This document shows positions 45,618 through 54,361 of a stretch of DNA of 64,000 nt, piece by piece (positions within the stretch are counted from its first letter, which is position 1; every line of letters starts with the position of its first letter). The stretch comes from Candidatus Butyricicoccus avistercoris (GTDB taxonomy: Bacteria > Bacillota > Clostridia > Oscillospirales > Butyricicoccaceae): positions 1 through 64,000 of the forward strand of contig DXIE01000028.1 in assembly GCA_019113005.1 (NCBI GenBank). Direction: 5' to 3'. The position numbers and the translations under genes were made by a program. Under the pieces are notes generated by a model. It was not told the origin of the DNA. It made no database searches and saw nothing but the letters and a program-made list of their open reading frames with translations.

Positions 45618-46733
45618 ATGAGCAAACTAAATGATAAAATTAATGTCATTTTATTTGGTGGTATAATGGTTTTTGGGCTTGCAAGTACACTTCTTGTACC
45701 AGACAAAGAGTTTTCAGAAATTGAAAACCGAACACTCGCACAAAAACCTGCATTTACTCTCGAAAACTTTATGAGCGGAAATCTGGACGATGAAACCGAA
45801 AAGTATTTATCTGACCAGTTTATACTTCGTGATAGCTGTGTAACACTAAAAAGCAGTACAGAGGCTCTACTTGGAAAAAAAGAGTTTAATGGCTCTTATT
45901 TAACCGATAATATGCTTTTAGAGCGTATGGACGAACCTACCGAACAGTTTAACACTAATATAACAGCTGTAAATAATGCATCAAATGCACTGGGTGTTCC
46001 TTTATCCCTTGCACTTGTACCGACTGCAACAGATGTATATAAAGACACTCTGCCAAATGGTGCACCTACTGCAAATCAGCAAAAATTATTATCCACAATA
46101 TCACAAAACTTAAATAGTGATGTCAATATGATAAATATGAGTGCTATAATGCATGAACATAAAGACGAATATATTTATTATAGAACCGACCACCACTGGA
46201 CAAGTCTTGGTGCATATTATGGAGCTAAAACCCTTTTAGAGTCAATGGGTTATCAGATTGCACCGCTTGAAGATTTTAATATTCAAATGGTTACAGAGGA
46301 TTTTAATGGCACATTGTATTCTTCTTCTGGTGTACGCTCTGTAACACCTGATAGCATTGATATTTATGTCGAGCAAGGAAACACATATGTTGAGTCATGG
46401 AGAAACGGCTCACCAGAACAAGGCTCGCTATATGATTTTTCATACCTTGATAAAAAAGATAAATATTCAATGTTTTTAGGCGGAAATCAGCCACTTGCAA
46501 TTTTAAAAACTGGCAATGAGGGCGGAAAATTACTGCTTGTCAGAGACTCTTATGCAGATAGTTTAGTTCCGTTTTTAATACCATATTTCTCAGAAATTCA
46601 TTTGTTTGATGCAAGATATTTTAAACAGCCACTTAGCACTTATGTTAATAGCCAAAATATAGACAATGTAGTTATGCTGTTTTCACTTAAAAACTTTTTA
46701 ACTGACACTAATTTAACCATGATATGTAAATAA
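45618..46733 (+). CDS. DHHW family protein (AlgJ/AlgX-like)
   Basis: A 371-residue extracytoplasmic protein with an N-terminal signal anchor (about residues 8-28). It has the DHHW motif YYRTDHHWTSLGAYYGA and a second catalytic-type segment LLLVRDSYADSLVPF with HLFDARYF, as in SGNH-like AlgJ/AlgX proteins, which accept the acyl group from MBOAT partners. It follows the MBOAT gene by 17 nt, and a terminator follows directly. Confidence 0.88.
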   Translation: MSKLNDKINVILFGGIMVFGLASTLLVPDKEFSEIENRTLAQKPAFTLENFMSGNLDDETEKYLSDQFILRDSCVTLKSSTEALLGKKEFNGSYLTDNMLLERMDEPTEQFNTNITAVNNASNALGVPLSLALVPTATDVYKDTLPNGAPTANQQKLLSTISQNLNSDVNMINMSAIMHEHKDEYIYYRTDHHWTSLGAYYGAKTLLESMGYQIAPLEDFNIQMVTEDFNGTLYSSSGVRSVTPDSIDIYVEQGNTYVESWRNGSPEQGSLYDFSYLDKKDKYSMFLGGNQPLAILKTGNEGGKLLLVRDSYADSLVPFLIPYFSEIHLFDARYFKQPLSTYVNSQNIDNVVMLFSLKNFLTDTNLTMICK

Positions 46734-46764
46734 AGCTGGATATTTTTATATCCAGCTTTTTTCT
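46732..46764 (+). terminator. Intrinsic terminator after the DHHW gene
   Basis: AAAGCTGGATA (46732-46742) pairs with TATCCAGCTTT (46749-46759) around a 6-nt loop and is followed by a T-run. The first arm overlaps the stop codon. Confidence 0.9.
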
Positions 46765-46766
46765 TA

Positions 46767-46795
46767 TTGACAAACTATAATTATATATATATTAT
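46767..46795 (+). promoter_or_regulatory. Sigma-A promoter of the cobalamin riboswitch-cbi operon
   Basis: TTGACA at 46767-46772 and TATTAT at 46790-46795 are separated by 17 nt. Confidence 0.8.
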
Positions 46796-46814
46796 ATTCA
46801 TAGAATTGAGTATA

Positions 46815-47012
46815 CAATGGTGCTTGCTTTTTGCAAGAGAATAGGAAAGCTGAGTGTAAATCTCACACGGTCACGCCGCTGTAAGGGAGAAGTTATGCTT
46901 TAATTATGTCACTGGGCAACTGGGAAGGCAAAGTATAGTGATGATACCCAAGTCAGAAGACCTGCCTTGTATATGCGATTTACATATGGTCACGAACGAT
47001 AACCATATGTAA
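46815..47012 (+). promoter_or_regulatory. Cobalamin (B12) riboswitch
   Basis: Conserved aptamer parts occur in order: GGTGCTTGC, AATAGGAAAGCTGAGTG, CACGGTCACGCCGCTGTAAGG, GTCACTGGGCAACTGGGAAG, and the B12 box AAGTCAGAAGACCTGCCT. A strong 11-bp hairpin (46980-46990 with 47002-47012) then follows, matching the kissing-loop stem of this class. It controls the cbiMNQO cobalt transporter, so uptake should fall when cobalamin is abundant. Confidence 0.93.
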
Positions 47013-47062
47013 GAACAGGTTGGCTGTAAATTTCAATTCTAATGCCCTCTTGTTCTCCTACC

Positions 47063-47090
47063 AGTCTGTTATATCTTAACAGGCTTTTTT
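47063..47090 (+). terminator. Riboswitch-controlled terminator upstream of cbiM
   Basis: AGTCTGTTA (47063-47071) pairs with TAACAGGCT (47077-47085), with one G-U pair, followed by a run of T. It lies between the aptamer and the cbiM SD, so it is the expression platform. Confidence 0.8.
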
Positions 47091-47124
47091 GCTTTTTTGG
47101 CATTAAAAGAAAGGAGTAATCAAA

Positions 47125-47868
47125 ATGAGCAAAAAAAATCTAGTGCTTAGAGTTATCTGCGTAATGGCTGTTTTTCTAAGCATCACACCAACAGCTGGAG
47201 CTATGCATATTATGGAGGGTTATCTCCCTGCTGGTTACTGCATAGCATGGGGAGTTTTATGTCTTCCATTTCTCTTTTATGGGCTTAAATCCATAAAACA
47301 AAAACTAAATGCACACAGAAATTTAATAACTTTACTTGCTATGTCTGGTGCGTTTATCTTTGTAATATCTTCTCTTAAAATACCATCGGTTACAGGCAGT
47401 TGCTCACATATGACTGGCACTGGTTTAGGTGCTATTTTATTCGGTGCATCTTCTGTATCAATTTTAGGGCTTATTGTGCTTTTATTCCAAGCCATTTTAC
47501 TTGCACATGGTGGTTTAACAACTCTTGGTGCAAACACTTTTTCTATGGCGATTGCAGGACCTTTTGTATGCTATGGAATTTATAAATCTTTAAGCAAACT
47601 AAATATAAATAAAAAAGCTACTATATTTATTGCGGCATGTTTAGGCGATTTATTTACATATTGTATCACCGCTTTACAGCTTGCAATCGCACATAATGCA
47701 GACACAGGCTTTTTAAATGCCTTTGCTAAGTTTTTAGTTATATTCGCACCTACTCAAGTGCCACTTGCTATTATTGAGGGTATAATAACAGTTATAGTAG
47801 TGATAGGTCTTGAAAATTACGCTGCACCAGAACTCAAGGACATTGGTTATTTAAGGGAGGCTAAGTGA
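47125..47868 (+). CDS. cbiM: Cobalt transporter substrate-specific protein CbiM
   Basis: CbiM is the substrate-binding membrane subunit of the ECF cobalt transporter. The 247-residue protein has a signal-peptide-like N-terminus (residues 1-26, ending TAGA) before the metal-binding MHIMEGYLP, where Met and His coordinate Co2+ in known structures. Cleavage after AGA would free that terminus. About seven helices follow, with GSCSHMTGTGLGAILFGAS and HGGLTTLGANTFSMAIAGP. It is the first gene of cbiMNQO, with an AAAGGAG SD. Confidence 0.95.
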   Translation: MSKKNLVLRVICVMAVFLSITPTAGAMHIMEGYLPAGYCIAWGVLCLPFLFYGLKSIKQKLNAHRNLITLLAMSGAFIFVISSLKIPSVTGSCSHMTGTGLGAILFGASSVSILGLIVLLFQAILLAHGGLTTLGANTFSMAIAGPFVCYGIYKSLSKLNINKKATIFIAACLGDLFTYCITALQLAIAHNADTGFLNAFAKFLVIFAPTQVPLAIIEGIITVIVVIGLENYAAPELKDIGYLREAK

Positions 47869-47869
47869 T

Positions 47870-48163
47870 ATGAAAAAGAAAATTATTGCGGCTATAATCG
47901 CCATTATTCTTATTGCACTTGTGCCGCTTTTTGTGTTAAAAACCGCTGAGTTTGGCGGAGCAGATGATGCCGCTGGCACAGTTGTAGAGGAGGTAAACTC
48001 AGAATATACTCCATGGGAAACACCTATTTTAGAAAAAATCTTAGGCAGAGAGCTTCCAGGTGAAGTTGAAAGTCTATTTTTCTGTGTACAAACTGGTATA
48101 GGTGTCGGAATAATCGCCTTTATTATGGGTCGTTTAGTTGAGCGTAAAAAATGGACTAAATAA
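47870..48163 (+). CDS. cbiN: Cobalt transport auxiliary protein CbiN
   Basis: A 97-residue protein with two membrane helices (about 5-25 and 70-90) and an extracytoplasmic loop with the family's FGGADDAAG and PWETPILEKILGRELPGEVES-like segments. CbiN helps load Co2+ into CbiM. It starts 2 nt after the cbiM stop codon. Confidence 0.93.
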   Translation: MKKKIIAAIIAIILIALVPLFVLKTAEFGGADDAAGTVVEEVNSEYTPWETPILEKILGRELPGEVESLFFCVQTGIGVGIIAFIMGRLVERKKWTK

Positions 48164-48178
48164 AAAAGGTATTTTCAT

Positions 48179-48916
48179 ATGATTATTGATAAGCTTAGTT
48201 ATAATTCAAAGCTTAGATATGAAAATGCTGAGGTAAAATTTGCTTTTGCAGTTATCACGCTTTTAATTTGTGTGATTAGTCGTTCGGCTGTAACAGCTAT
48301 TATAGTTTTATTAGTAACAGGGGTTCTTACTATAAAAAGCGGAACCCCTGTTTTCCGTTATCTAAAATTTTTATCTATGCCTCTTGCATTTTTATCTTTA
48401 AGCACAATAGCAATTATTTTTGATTTTAAACAATTTTATATAATAGTAAATAAAAACAATATATTTTATGCGTTAAATTTAATTTTAACATCACTTTCAG
48501 CCGTATCATGTTTATATTTTTTAGCTTTTACCACAACTATAATGGATATTTTATCTGTTTTAAAGAAGTTAAAATGTCCTAAAATCATATTAGAGCTTAT
48601 GCTTCTTATTTATCGCTTTATTTTTATTCTGCTTGATACCGCTTATGCTATTTCGATAGCACAAAACGCACGTCTTGGAAATATAAACTATAAAACTTCA
48701 CTTAAATCATTTGGTATACTTGGCTCAAGTCTTATGTTAAAAGCCATAAAACGCTCACAAAATGTTTATATCGCTATGCAAGCTAGATGTTATGATGACA
48801 CAATAAATGTTTTATCAAGCAAAAAGACAAAACCTAAAGTAAAACATATAATTATGATTACTTTATTTGATGGATTTCTTTTGATATTTAGTATTTGGAG
48901 TAAATTTTTTATATGA
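48179..48916 (+). CDS. cbiQ: Cobalt transporter transmembrane protein CbiQ
   Basis: The EcfT-type coupling subunit of the Co2+ importer, 245 residues with about five helices. It has the family's C-terminal coupling Arg motifs SIAQNARLGNINY and YIAMQARCYDDTIN. It follows cbiN by 15 nt and overlaps cbiO by 4 nt. Confidence 0.92.
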   Translation: MIIDKLSYNSKLRYENAEVKFAFAVITLLICVISRSAVTAIIVLLVTGVLTIKSGTPVFRYLKFLSMPLAFLSLSTIAIIFDFKQFYIIVNKNNIFYALNLILTSLSAVSCLYFLAFTTTIMDILSVLKKLKCPKIILELMLLIYRFIFILLDTAYAISIAQNARLGNINYKTSLKSFGILGSSLMLKAIKRSQNVYIAMQARCYDDTINVLSSKKTKPKVKHIIMITLFDGFLLIFSIWSKFFI

Positions 48917-49740
48917 ATACAATTTTAAAATGTGAAAACTTATATTTTTCATATGATGAAAACGATAATTATGCATTAAATAATGTAAATTTAAGCATAA
49001 AAAAAGGTCAAAAAATCGCCCTAATGGGTGCAAATGGCAGCGGAAAATCTACTTTTTTTCTGTGCTGTGCAGGTATTTTAAAGCCATGTAAGGGAAATTT
49101 ATTTTTTCATAATGAAAAGATTAAATATGATAAAAAAAGTCTTTTAAATTTAAGAAGTAAAATCGGAATTGTGTTTCAAGAGCCAGATAATCAGCTTTTT
49201 TGTGCAAGTGTATATGAAGAAATCTCTTTCGGTGTGTTAAACCTAGGCTTTTCAGAGGACGAAACACGTTTAAAAGTGGATAATATTATAAAAACACTTA
49301 ATATACAAAGCTTTTGTGAAAAACCAACTCATGCACTTAGTGGAGGACAAAAAAAGCAAGTTGCAATAGCTGATATACTCGTTATGTCACCAGAAATTAT
49401 TATATTTGATGAGCCTGCCTCTGCACTTGACCCTAAACATATAAAAATAGTGCGTGAAATTATAGATAAGCTCACAAAACAAGGTTTAACTGTTATTATG
49501 TCAACCCATGATGTTGATTATGCTTATGATTGGGCAGACGAGATAATTTTATTTTCTGATGGCGAAGTTATCATGCAAGCTAAACCGATAGATATTTTTA
49601 CAAATAATAATGTGCTTAACAAAACCAATCTTGAAAAACCAACTGTTATTAAGCTTTATGAGAGCATAAGCGAGGACAAAATAAACTATCCTAAGAATTT
49701 AAAAGAGCTGGAAACATATATAAAGGCGAGGTTAAAATAA
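48913..49740 (+). CDS. cbiO: Cobalt transporter ATP-binding protein CbiO
   Basis: The ATPase of the Co2+ importer, 275 residues. Walker A is GANGSGKST (39-47), the Q-loop is in VFQEPDNQLFC, the signature is LSGGQKKQ, Walker B is IIIFDEPASALDP, and the switch His is in STHDVDYAYDW. It overlaps cbiQ by 4 nt. The 3' end of the gene forms the left arm of the terminator. Confidence 0.94.
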   Translation: MNTILKCENLYFSYDENDNYALNNVNLSIKKGQKIALMGANGSGKSTFFLCCAGILKPCKGNLFFHNEKIKYDKKSLLNLRSKIGIVFQEPDNQLFCASVYEEISFGVLNLGFSEDETRLKVDNIIKTLNIQSFCEKPTHALSGGQKKQVAIADILVMSPEIIIFDEPASALDPKHIKIVREIIDKLTKQGLTVIMSTHDVDYAYDWADEIILFSDGEVIMQAKPIDIFTNNNVLNKTNLEKPTVIKLYESISEDKINYPKNLKELETYIKARLK

Positions 49741-49757
49741 ATTAACCTCGCCTTTGT
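49722..49757. terminator. Terminator at the cbiO/corA convergence
   Basis: A perfect 14-bp stem AAAGGCGAGGTTAA (49722-49735) with TTAACCTCGCCTTT (49742-49755), followed on the plus strand by T-rich sequence. It is strongest for cbiO; for corA the T-tract is poor. Confidence 0.85.
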
Positions 49758-49758
49758 T

Positions 49759-50703
49759 TTAGTTTAGATTATTCTTTTTTAGATATAGCCAAGCACCTGT
49801 CATACCTAGTGCCGCCATAAGTACAGGCAGCCACCAAAATGCTGCTAACGGCAAGCCATTACCATCTATATTCATGCCATAGAAACCGAATATAATATTC
49901 GGTATTGTCATAATAATGGTGATAACGGTCAGCACCTTCATTATAATATTAAGGTTATTTGATACTACCGATGCATAAGCGTCCATAGTACCCGCCAAAA
50001 TGCTTGAATAAATATTTGACATTTCTATTGCCTGACGAATTTCAATCAGTGCATCTTCAAGTATATCTCTATCATCTTCATAGAGTTTAAGCACTCGACC
50101 ACGCAGAACTTTCTCCATAGTCACTTCATTGCCTTTTAAAGATGCTGAGAAGTAAACCAGAGATTTAGATAAACCAAGTAGCTGGATTAACTCCTCATTT
50201 TTAAGTGAATCGTAGAGTCTACGCTCTATCTTTGTAAAATCTCGCTCTATAAGTCGCAGATTTTTAAGGAATCTGCCTGCAACACGAAGTAAAATCTGGA
50301 ACACAAAACGAGTTTTAAGAGCAGTATGTATATCCTTAACTGCACCCTCAGCGATAGACCTTAAAACGACAGTATCTTGCAGACAAACGGTAACAACAAC
50401 TTCAGGTAAAATTATAATACCCATAGGAAGTGTGCCGAAAATCTGTGCCCCTTCCTCGCTTTCTTTTTCTTTCTCGATTGTTGGAATATCGACAATCATC
50501 ATAACTTGGTCTTCTTCGATTTCCACACGAGAACTTTCTTCTGGGTCAAGTGGTGCATAAATAAAGTCATGTTCCACACCTGTCCATTTTACAACTCTTT
50601 CAAGCTCCTCTGATGTTGGGTGAACAATATTTATCCAGCAACCTGACTCCATAGTTGGAATTGGCAACACTCTGCCGTTTATAGTCTTGTAACATTCTAT
50701 CAT
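49759..50703 (-). CDS. corA: CorA-like Mg2+/Co2+ channel
   Basis: CorA proteins are pentameric divalent-cation channels. The 314-residue protein has a cytoplasmic N-terminal domain (1-250) and two C-terminal membrane helices (about 258-277 and 288-308). The pore signature GMN is present in FGFYGMNIDG. A long basic/acidic helix precedes TM1. It stands alone, convergent with cbiO, and its upstream RNA has a structured leader with the SD GGCGG, which suggests control at translation. Confidence 0.9.
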   Translation of the reverse strand: MIECYKTINGRVLPIPTMESGCWINIVHPTSEELERVVKWTGVEHDFIYAPLDPEESSRVEIEEDQVMMIVDIPTIEKEKESEEGAQIFGTLPMGIIILPEVVVTVCLQDTVVLRSIAEGAVKDIHTALKTRFVFQILLRVAGRFLKNLRLIERDFTKIERRLYDSLKNEELIQLLGLSKSLVYFSASLKGNEVTMEKVLRGRVLKLYEDDRDILEDALIEIRQAIEMSNIYSSILAGTMDAYASVVSNNLNIIMKVLTVITIIMTIPNIIFGFYGMNIDGNGLPLAAFWWLPVLMAALGMTGAWLYLKKNNLN

Positions 50704-50707
50704 ATCT

Positions 50708-50808
50708 TTCCGCCTTTCTACGGCGGATAATTAGAGTATTTCCGCCGTTTTTGCAAATTTATTTAATTGTCTACTACTATAAGGATCCGCACCCACGGCG
50801 TAATACCC
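50708..50808 (-). promoter_or_regulatory. Structured corA leader with two alternative RNA structures
   Basis: On the minus strand, arm A (50808-50795, GGGTATTACGCCGT) can pair with arm B (50748-50734, ACGGCGGAAATACTC) over about 13 bp with one small internal loop. The first part of arm B can instead pair with arm C (TCCGCCGT, 50727-50720) as an 8-bp hairpin. Arm C can also pair with the SD GGCGGA (50714-50709) next to the ATG. So A:B pairing leaves C free to hide the SD, and B:C pairing frees it. The arrangement matches a translational switch. No known riboswitch motif (such as M-box) was recognised. Confidence 0.55.
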
Positions 50809-50828
50809 CCTTTTTGTGTTAAGATTTA

Positions 50829-50857
50829 TTTATAAAATTACTGTTTTTCACCGTAAA
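50829..50857 (-). promoter_or_regulatory. Sigma-A type promoter for corA
   Basis: TTTACG (50857-50852) and TATAAA (50834-50829) are separated by 17 nt on the minus strand. A transcript would start near 50821, just before arm A of the leader. Confidence 0.5.
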
Positions 50858-50858
50858 A

Positions 50859-50885
50859 ATAGCCCTTATATTTCAAAGGGCATTT
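50859..50885 (-). terminator. Intrinsic terminator after ftsZ
   Basis: On the minus strand GCCCTT (50881-50876) pairs with AAGGGC (50867-50862), with flanking A/T pairs, followed by a T-rich tract. Confidence 0.75.
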
Positions 50886-50894
50886 TTATGGTTT

Positions 50895-52037
50895 TTACAG
50901 AGTTTTACCGTGATTAAAAATACGCAGTATTTGCTCATATGGGTCAACAGACTCAGCAGACTTTTCAGGCTCAGCTGGCTGATTATTTGCTGCATTGTCT
51001 CTTGCATTATTATATGGGCTTTGAGTAGCATTATTTTGCTGCTTAGGAACAACAGGGCTTGTACCAACAGCAGAATTAGGAACATTATCAAAACCAGTAG
51101 CAATAACAACTACACGCATTTCGTCGTCAAGCTCCTCATCAATGGAAGCACCAAAGATAATATGTGCCTCTGGGTGAGCTGCCTGCTGAACCATACTAGC
51201 TGCTGCATCAACTTCATCAAGACCGATATCATCAGAACCAACGATAGAAAGAATAATGCCTCTAGCGTTTTCGATAGAAGTTTCGAGCAGTGGGCTAGAG
51301 ATAGCCATTTTAGCCGCCTCAATAGCCTTTTCTTTACCAGCAGCCTTACCAGTACCGATATGAGCAAAGCCAGCATCTTTCATTATGCTGCTGATATCGG
51401 CAAAGTCAAGGTTAATAAATCCTGGAACGGTGATAAGGTCAGAGATGTTAGCAACTGCCTGACGAAGAACACCGTCTGCGATATCGAACGCATTTTTAAA
51501 TGTAATTTTCTGCTCAGAAACGAGCTTTAGACGTTCATTAGGGATAATAACCAGAGAGTCTACATTTTCACGCATAGCCTCTATGCCTTGCAGAGCTTGG
51601 TCAATACGTTTTTTACCTTCAAATGCGAAAGGACGAGTAACAACGCCAACTGTTAAAGCACCCATATTGTGTGCGATTTCAGCAACAACAGGAGCTGCAC
51701 CAGTACCAGTACCGCCGCCCATACCAGCGGTGATAAATACCATGTGTGCACCTTCAAGTGCTGCTTGAATTTCGTCCTTGCTTTCCTCAGCAGCCTTCTG
51801 ACCTACCATTGGGTTAGAGCCTGCACCCTGTCCCTTTGTCAGCTTTTCGCCGATTTGAATTTTAGTGCTTGCCTGAGAATAGTTTAATGCTTGTTTATCT
51901 GTGTTAATAGCGATAAACTCAACGCCCTGCATACCGCCTGAAATCATGCGGTTTACAGCGTTATTACCGCCGCCACCTATACCGATGACCTTAATATTTA
52001 CTACATTGTCCATGGTTTCTTCAAACTGAAAGCTCAT
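50895..52037 (-). CDS. ftsZ: Cell division GTPase FtsZ
   Basis: FtsZ forms the Z-ring. The 380-residue protein has the nucleotide motifs [13 protein letters not shown] (19-31), the tubulin signature GGGTGTG (107-113), and the T7 synergy region [11 protein letters not shown]. After a Gln/Asn/Pro-rich linker (about 320-362) it ends with a conserved C-terminal peptide [16 protein letters not shown] that binds division partners. It follows ftsQ after a 246-nt gap with its own promoter; no ftsA is between. Confidence 0.97.
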   Translation of the reverse strand: MSFQFEETMDNVVNIKVIGIGGGGNNAVNRMISGGMQGVEFIAINTDKQALNYSQASTKIQIGEKLTKGQGAGSNPMVGQKAAEESKDEIQAALEGAHMVFITAGMGGGTGTGAAPVVAEIAHNMGALTVGVVTRPFAFEGKKRIDQALQGIEAMRENVDSLVIIPNERLKLVSEQKITFKNAFDIADGVLRQAVANISDLITVPGFINLDFADISSIMKDAGFAHIGTGKAAGKEKAIEAAKMAISSPLLETSIENARGIILSIVGSDDIGLDEVDAAASMVQQAAHPEAHIIFGASIDEELDDEMRVVVIATGFDNVPNSAVGTSPVVPKQQNNATQSPYNNARDNAANNQPAEPEKSAESVDPYEQILRIFNHGKTL

Positions 52038-52135
52038 TGATGCCGTCCTCCGTTATTCTTCTTATGTATCCGTATAAAAAAACTGATAAAACTCTGTTTT
52101 GCTGTCATTAGAGAGTTGCACACTCTATCGTTATA

Positions 52136-52164
52136 ATTTTAACCCCTTAGGGCGGATTTTGCAA
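52136..52164 (-). promoter_or_regulatory. Sigma-A promoter for ftsZ
   Basis: TTGCAA (52164-52159) and TAAAAT (52141-52136) with 17-nt spacing on the minus strand, about 100 nt upstream of the ftsZ ATG. The gap 52038-52283 holds this promoter and no other clear element. Confidence 0.6.
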
Positions 52165-52283
52165 CAAAAAATACCCGTTTTATGAAAAATTGTTTAAATT
52201 GCAAATGCACAGTATGTTATATGGTATAAATACTCTCATTTTTCACATAATAAACTAATTTTTATATGATTTATATGCAAATT

Positions 52284-53183
52284 TTATGCATTTAACGATG
52301 GATTTACATCTGAAATTGGTAATGCAGATTGCTGAATTTTTTCTAATGTTGTCGGTGGACAATAAACAGTTGTTGCATCTTCAAGATAAACTGTGTTTAT
52401 ATCTGAAGGTGAAAGTTCATTTTCCGCTATATGTATAAGCATCTGTATTTTTTCCTTCAGCTTATCTGCTTGTCCAAGTCTTACATCAAGTCTGCCAAGA
52501 TAACCCATTCTAACATCTGTTATACATGAAACGTTTATAAAATTAACATTAGATATTATATTCTTTTCTTTCAATACCTTTGTTATGTCTACTAAAATTT
52601 CAGATTTTGAATTATCCGTCAGATATTTTCCTTCAGCCATATCACTAACAGTTACACCTGTCACCGTTGGTATGCCCTCTGGAACGGTTGAGGCTTGCTC
52701 AAGCAGCTTACCATTTTCATCTATAAGACAATAGCCACCACTTGCCAAATTTACAGCTGCTGCTGGTACAGAATCCACCGCTTTAATAACAAGTGTGCTA
52801 GGGAGAGAACGTGTAACACTTACACTTGCTAGATACGGATATTTTTCTAGTAATTCTTTCTCCACCTTACTTGTACGGAATGTAAAGAGATTGTCGCCTA
52901 TTTCTATTCCAGAGGCTGAAATGAGCTCATCTTCGGTATAATGCTCGGTTGCAGTTATCTCTATGGAATCTATTTTAAAAAATATAGTGACAGCTAGAAA
53001 GGCTGCAATAAATGTCATAATTAAAAATGCAATTCTAGCTGATATTTTCCTTCTAACGCTTTGTTTTACCTTACGTCTTTGCCTTTCTGAGCGACTTATT
53101 GGCTTATTAGGTCTTTTTCTATTGCCAGATGGCGGTTTGTTTGGCAAGTTTTGTTTTATTGGTGTAGAGTTTTGATTACCCAT
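52284..53183 (-). CDS. ftsQ: Cell division protein FtsQ/DivIB
   Basis: FtsQ (DivIB) links the cytoplasmic and external parts of the divisome. The protein of about 299 residues has a basic, Pro-rich cytoplasmic N-terminus, one membrane helix (about 50-70), a POTRA domain (FKIDSIEITATEHYTEDELI) and the FtsQ beta domain. I start at the ATG at 53183, with AGGAGG 6 nt upstream; 53204 is also in frame but has no such SD. It follows murG closely (gap about 30 nt). Confidence 0.88.
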   Translation of the reverse strand: MGNQNSTPIKQNLPNKPPSGNRKRPNKPISRSERQRRKVKQSVRRKISARIAFLIMTFIAAFLAVTIFFKIDSIEITATEHYTEDELISASGIEIGDNLFTFRTSKVEKELLEKYPYLASVSVTRSLPSTLVIKAVDSVPAAAVNLASGGYCLIDENGKLLEQASTVPEGIPTVTGVTVSDMAEGKYLTDNSKSEILVDITKVLKEKNIISNVNFINVSCITDVRMGYLGRLDVRLGQADKLKEKIQMLIHIAENELSPSDINTVYLEDATTVYCPPTTLEKIQQSALPISDVNPSLNA

Positions 53184-53213
53184 AGACTTCCTCCTATCTG
53201 GCATAGATTTATT

Positions 53214-54341
53214 TTACTTCTTTATAACATCTAAAATATGCTGATATATTTTTTCGCCTGCATCAAGGGTTGCAAGTTTTGCAGCATTTTGTGCCATTTG
53301 TTCTCGCTTTTTATCATCAGATAAAAGTGCTTTTGTCATTTCAAACATACGACTTCCATTTGCTTCACTCTCAAGCAAAACTTCACATGCACCCTGATGC
53401 TCTAAAGCTCTTGCGTTTTTCTCTTGATGGTTTTCTGCTACATAAGGCGATGGCACCATAATAGATGCTCTGCCAAGTGCACAAAGCTCGCCTATTGTTG
53501 CAGCACCTGCACGACATAGCACAAGGTCAGCTGCTGCCAGCTTATCTGCCATGTCATAAATATATTCTGTAATTGTCACATTTTCATTTGTTTCTGGGTT
53601 TACGCCCTTATCACGAATCATTTTAGGCATCCATTTGCTTGCCGCTGAACCTGTTGCATGAACATGATAAAAAGATACTCCTTCACGAATTTCTCTGGTT
53701 ATCATATCTGCCATATGCTCATTCATATATTTTGCACCCATAGAACCCCAAAATGAAACAACTAAACGGTCATCTTCCTTGAGTTTCATTTTTTCTCTTG
53801 CCGCTTTTCTGTCGGCAAAGACTATTTCAGTTCTAACTGGTGAACCTGTCATATAAATTTTATCACTATCACCTAATAGCTTTTTAGCTTGTTCAAAACA
53901 TACAAGCACTTTGTCAGCTTTTTTAGCAAGCATTTTGGTAGTAACCCCTGGAAGTGCGTTTACCTCAAGTAAAATTGTAGGAATACCGAGCTTTTGTGCT
54001 GCACTTACAATCGGAAAACTAACATATCCGCCACAACCTATAACACAATCGGGTTTATGCTCTAAAAGCAATTTTTTAGCCTTCATTTGGGCAGTTAAAG
54101 TTTGTTTTACAGCTTTAAAATTATGCATAACAGCATCTGGCTTAAAAGACCTTCTAAGACCACTTATTTCAATAATATCAAGCGGATAGCCTTCTCTTGG
54201 CACAAGACGAGATTCAATTCCACCTGATGTGCCTGCAAAACGAACGACTGTATCTTTTCTTTTTTGCTCACAGTATTTTGCAATAGCTAAACCAGGTGTA
54301 ACATGCCCGCCTGTGCCACCGCCAGTAATATATAACTTCAT
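53214..54341 (-). CDS. murG: UDP-N-acetylglucosamine transferase MurG
   Basis: MurG adds GlcNAc to lipid I, forming lipid II. The 375-residue GT-B enzyme has the N-terminal motif TGGGTGGHVTPGLAIAKY, the CGGYVSFPI segment, and the C-terminal donor site ADLVLCRAGAATIGELCALG. It lies between ftsW and ftsQ, as usual in division clusters. Confidence 0.96.
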   Translation of the reverse strand: MKLYITGGGTGGHVTPGLAIAKYCEQKRKDTVVRFAGTSGGIESRLVPREGYPLDIIEISGLRRSFKPDAVMHNFKAVKQTLTAQMKAKKLLLEHKPDCVIGCGGYVSFPIVSAAQKLGIPTILLEVNALPGVTTKMLAKKADKVLVCFEQAKKLLGDSDKIYMTGSPVRTEIVFADRKAAREKMKLKEDDRLVVSFWGSMGAKYMNEHMADMITREIREGVSFYHVHATGSAASKWMPKMIRDKGVNPETNENVTITEYIYDMADKLAAADLVLCRAGAATIGELCALGRASIMVPSPYVAENHQEKNARALEHQGACEVLLESEANGSRMFEMTKALLSDDKKREQMAQNAAKLATLDAGEKIYQHILDVIKK

Positions 54342-54361
54342 AATAGCCCCCTGTTAATTTG

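Noticed and set aside
50795..50810. An M-box or other known metal riboswitch in the corA leader
   Set aside because: Known conserved motifs were not found; only the alternative pairing is supported.
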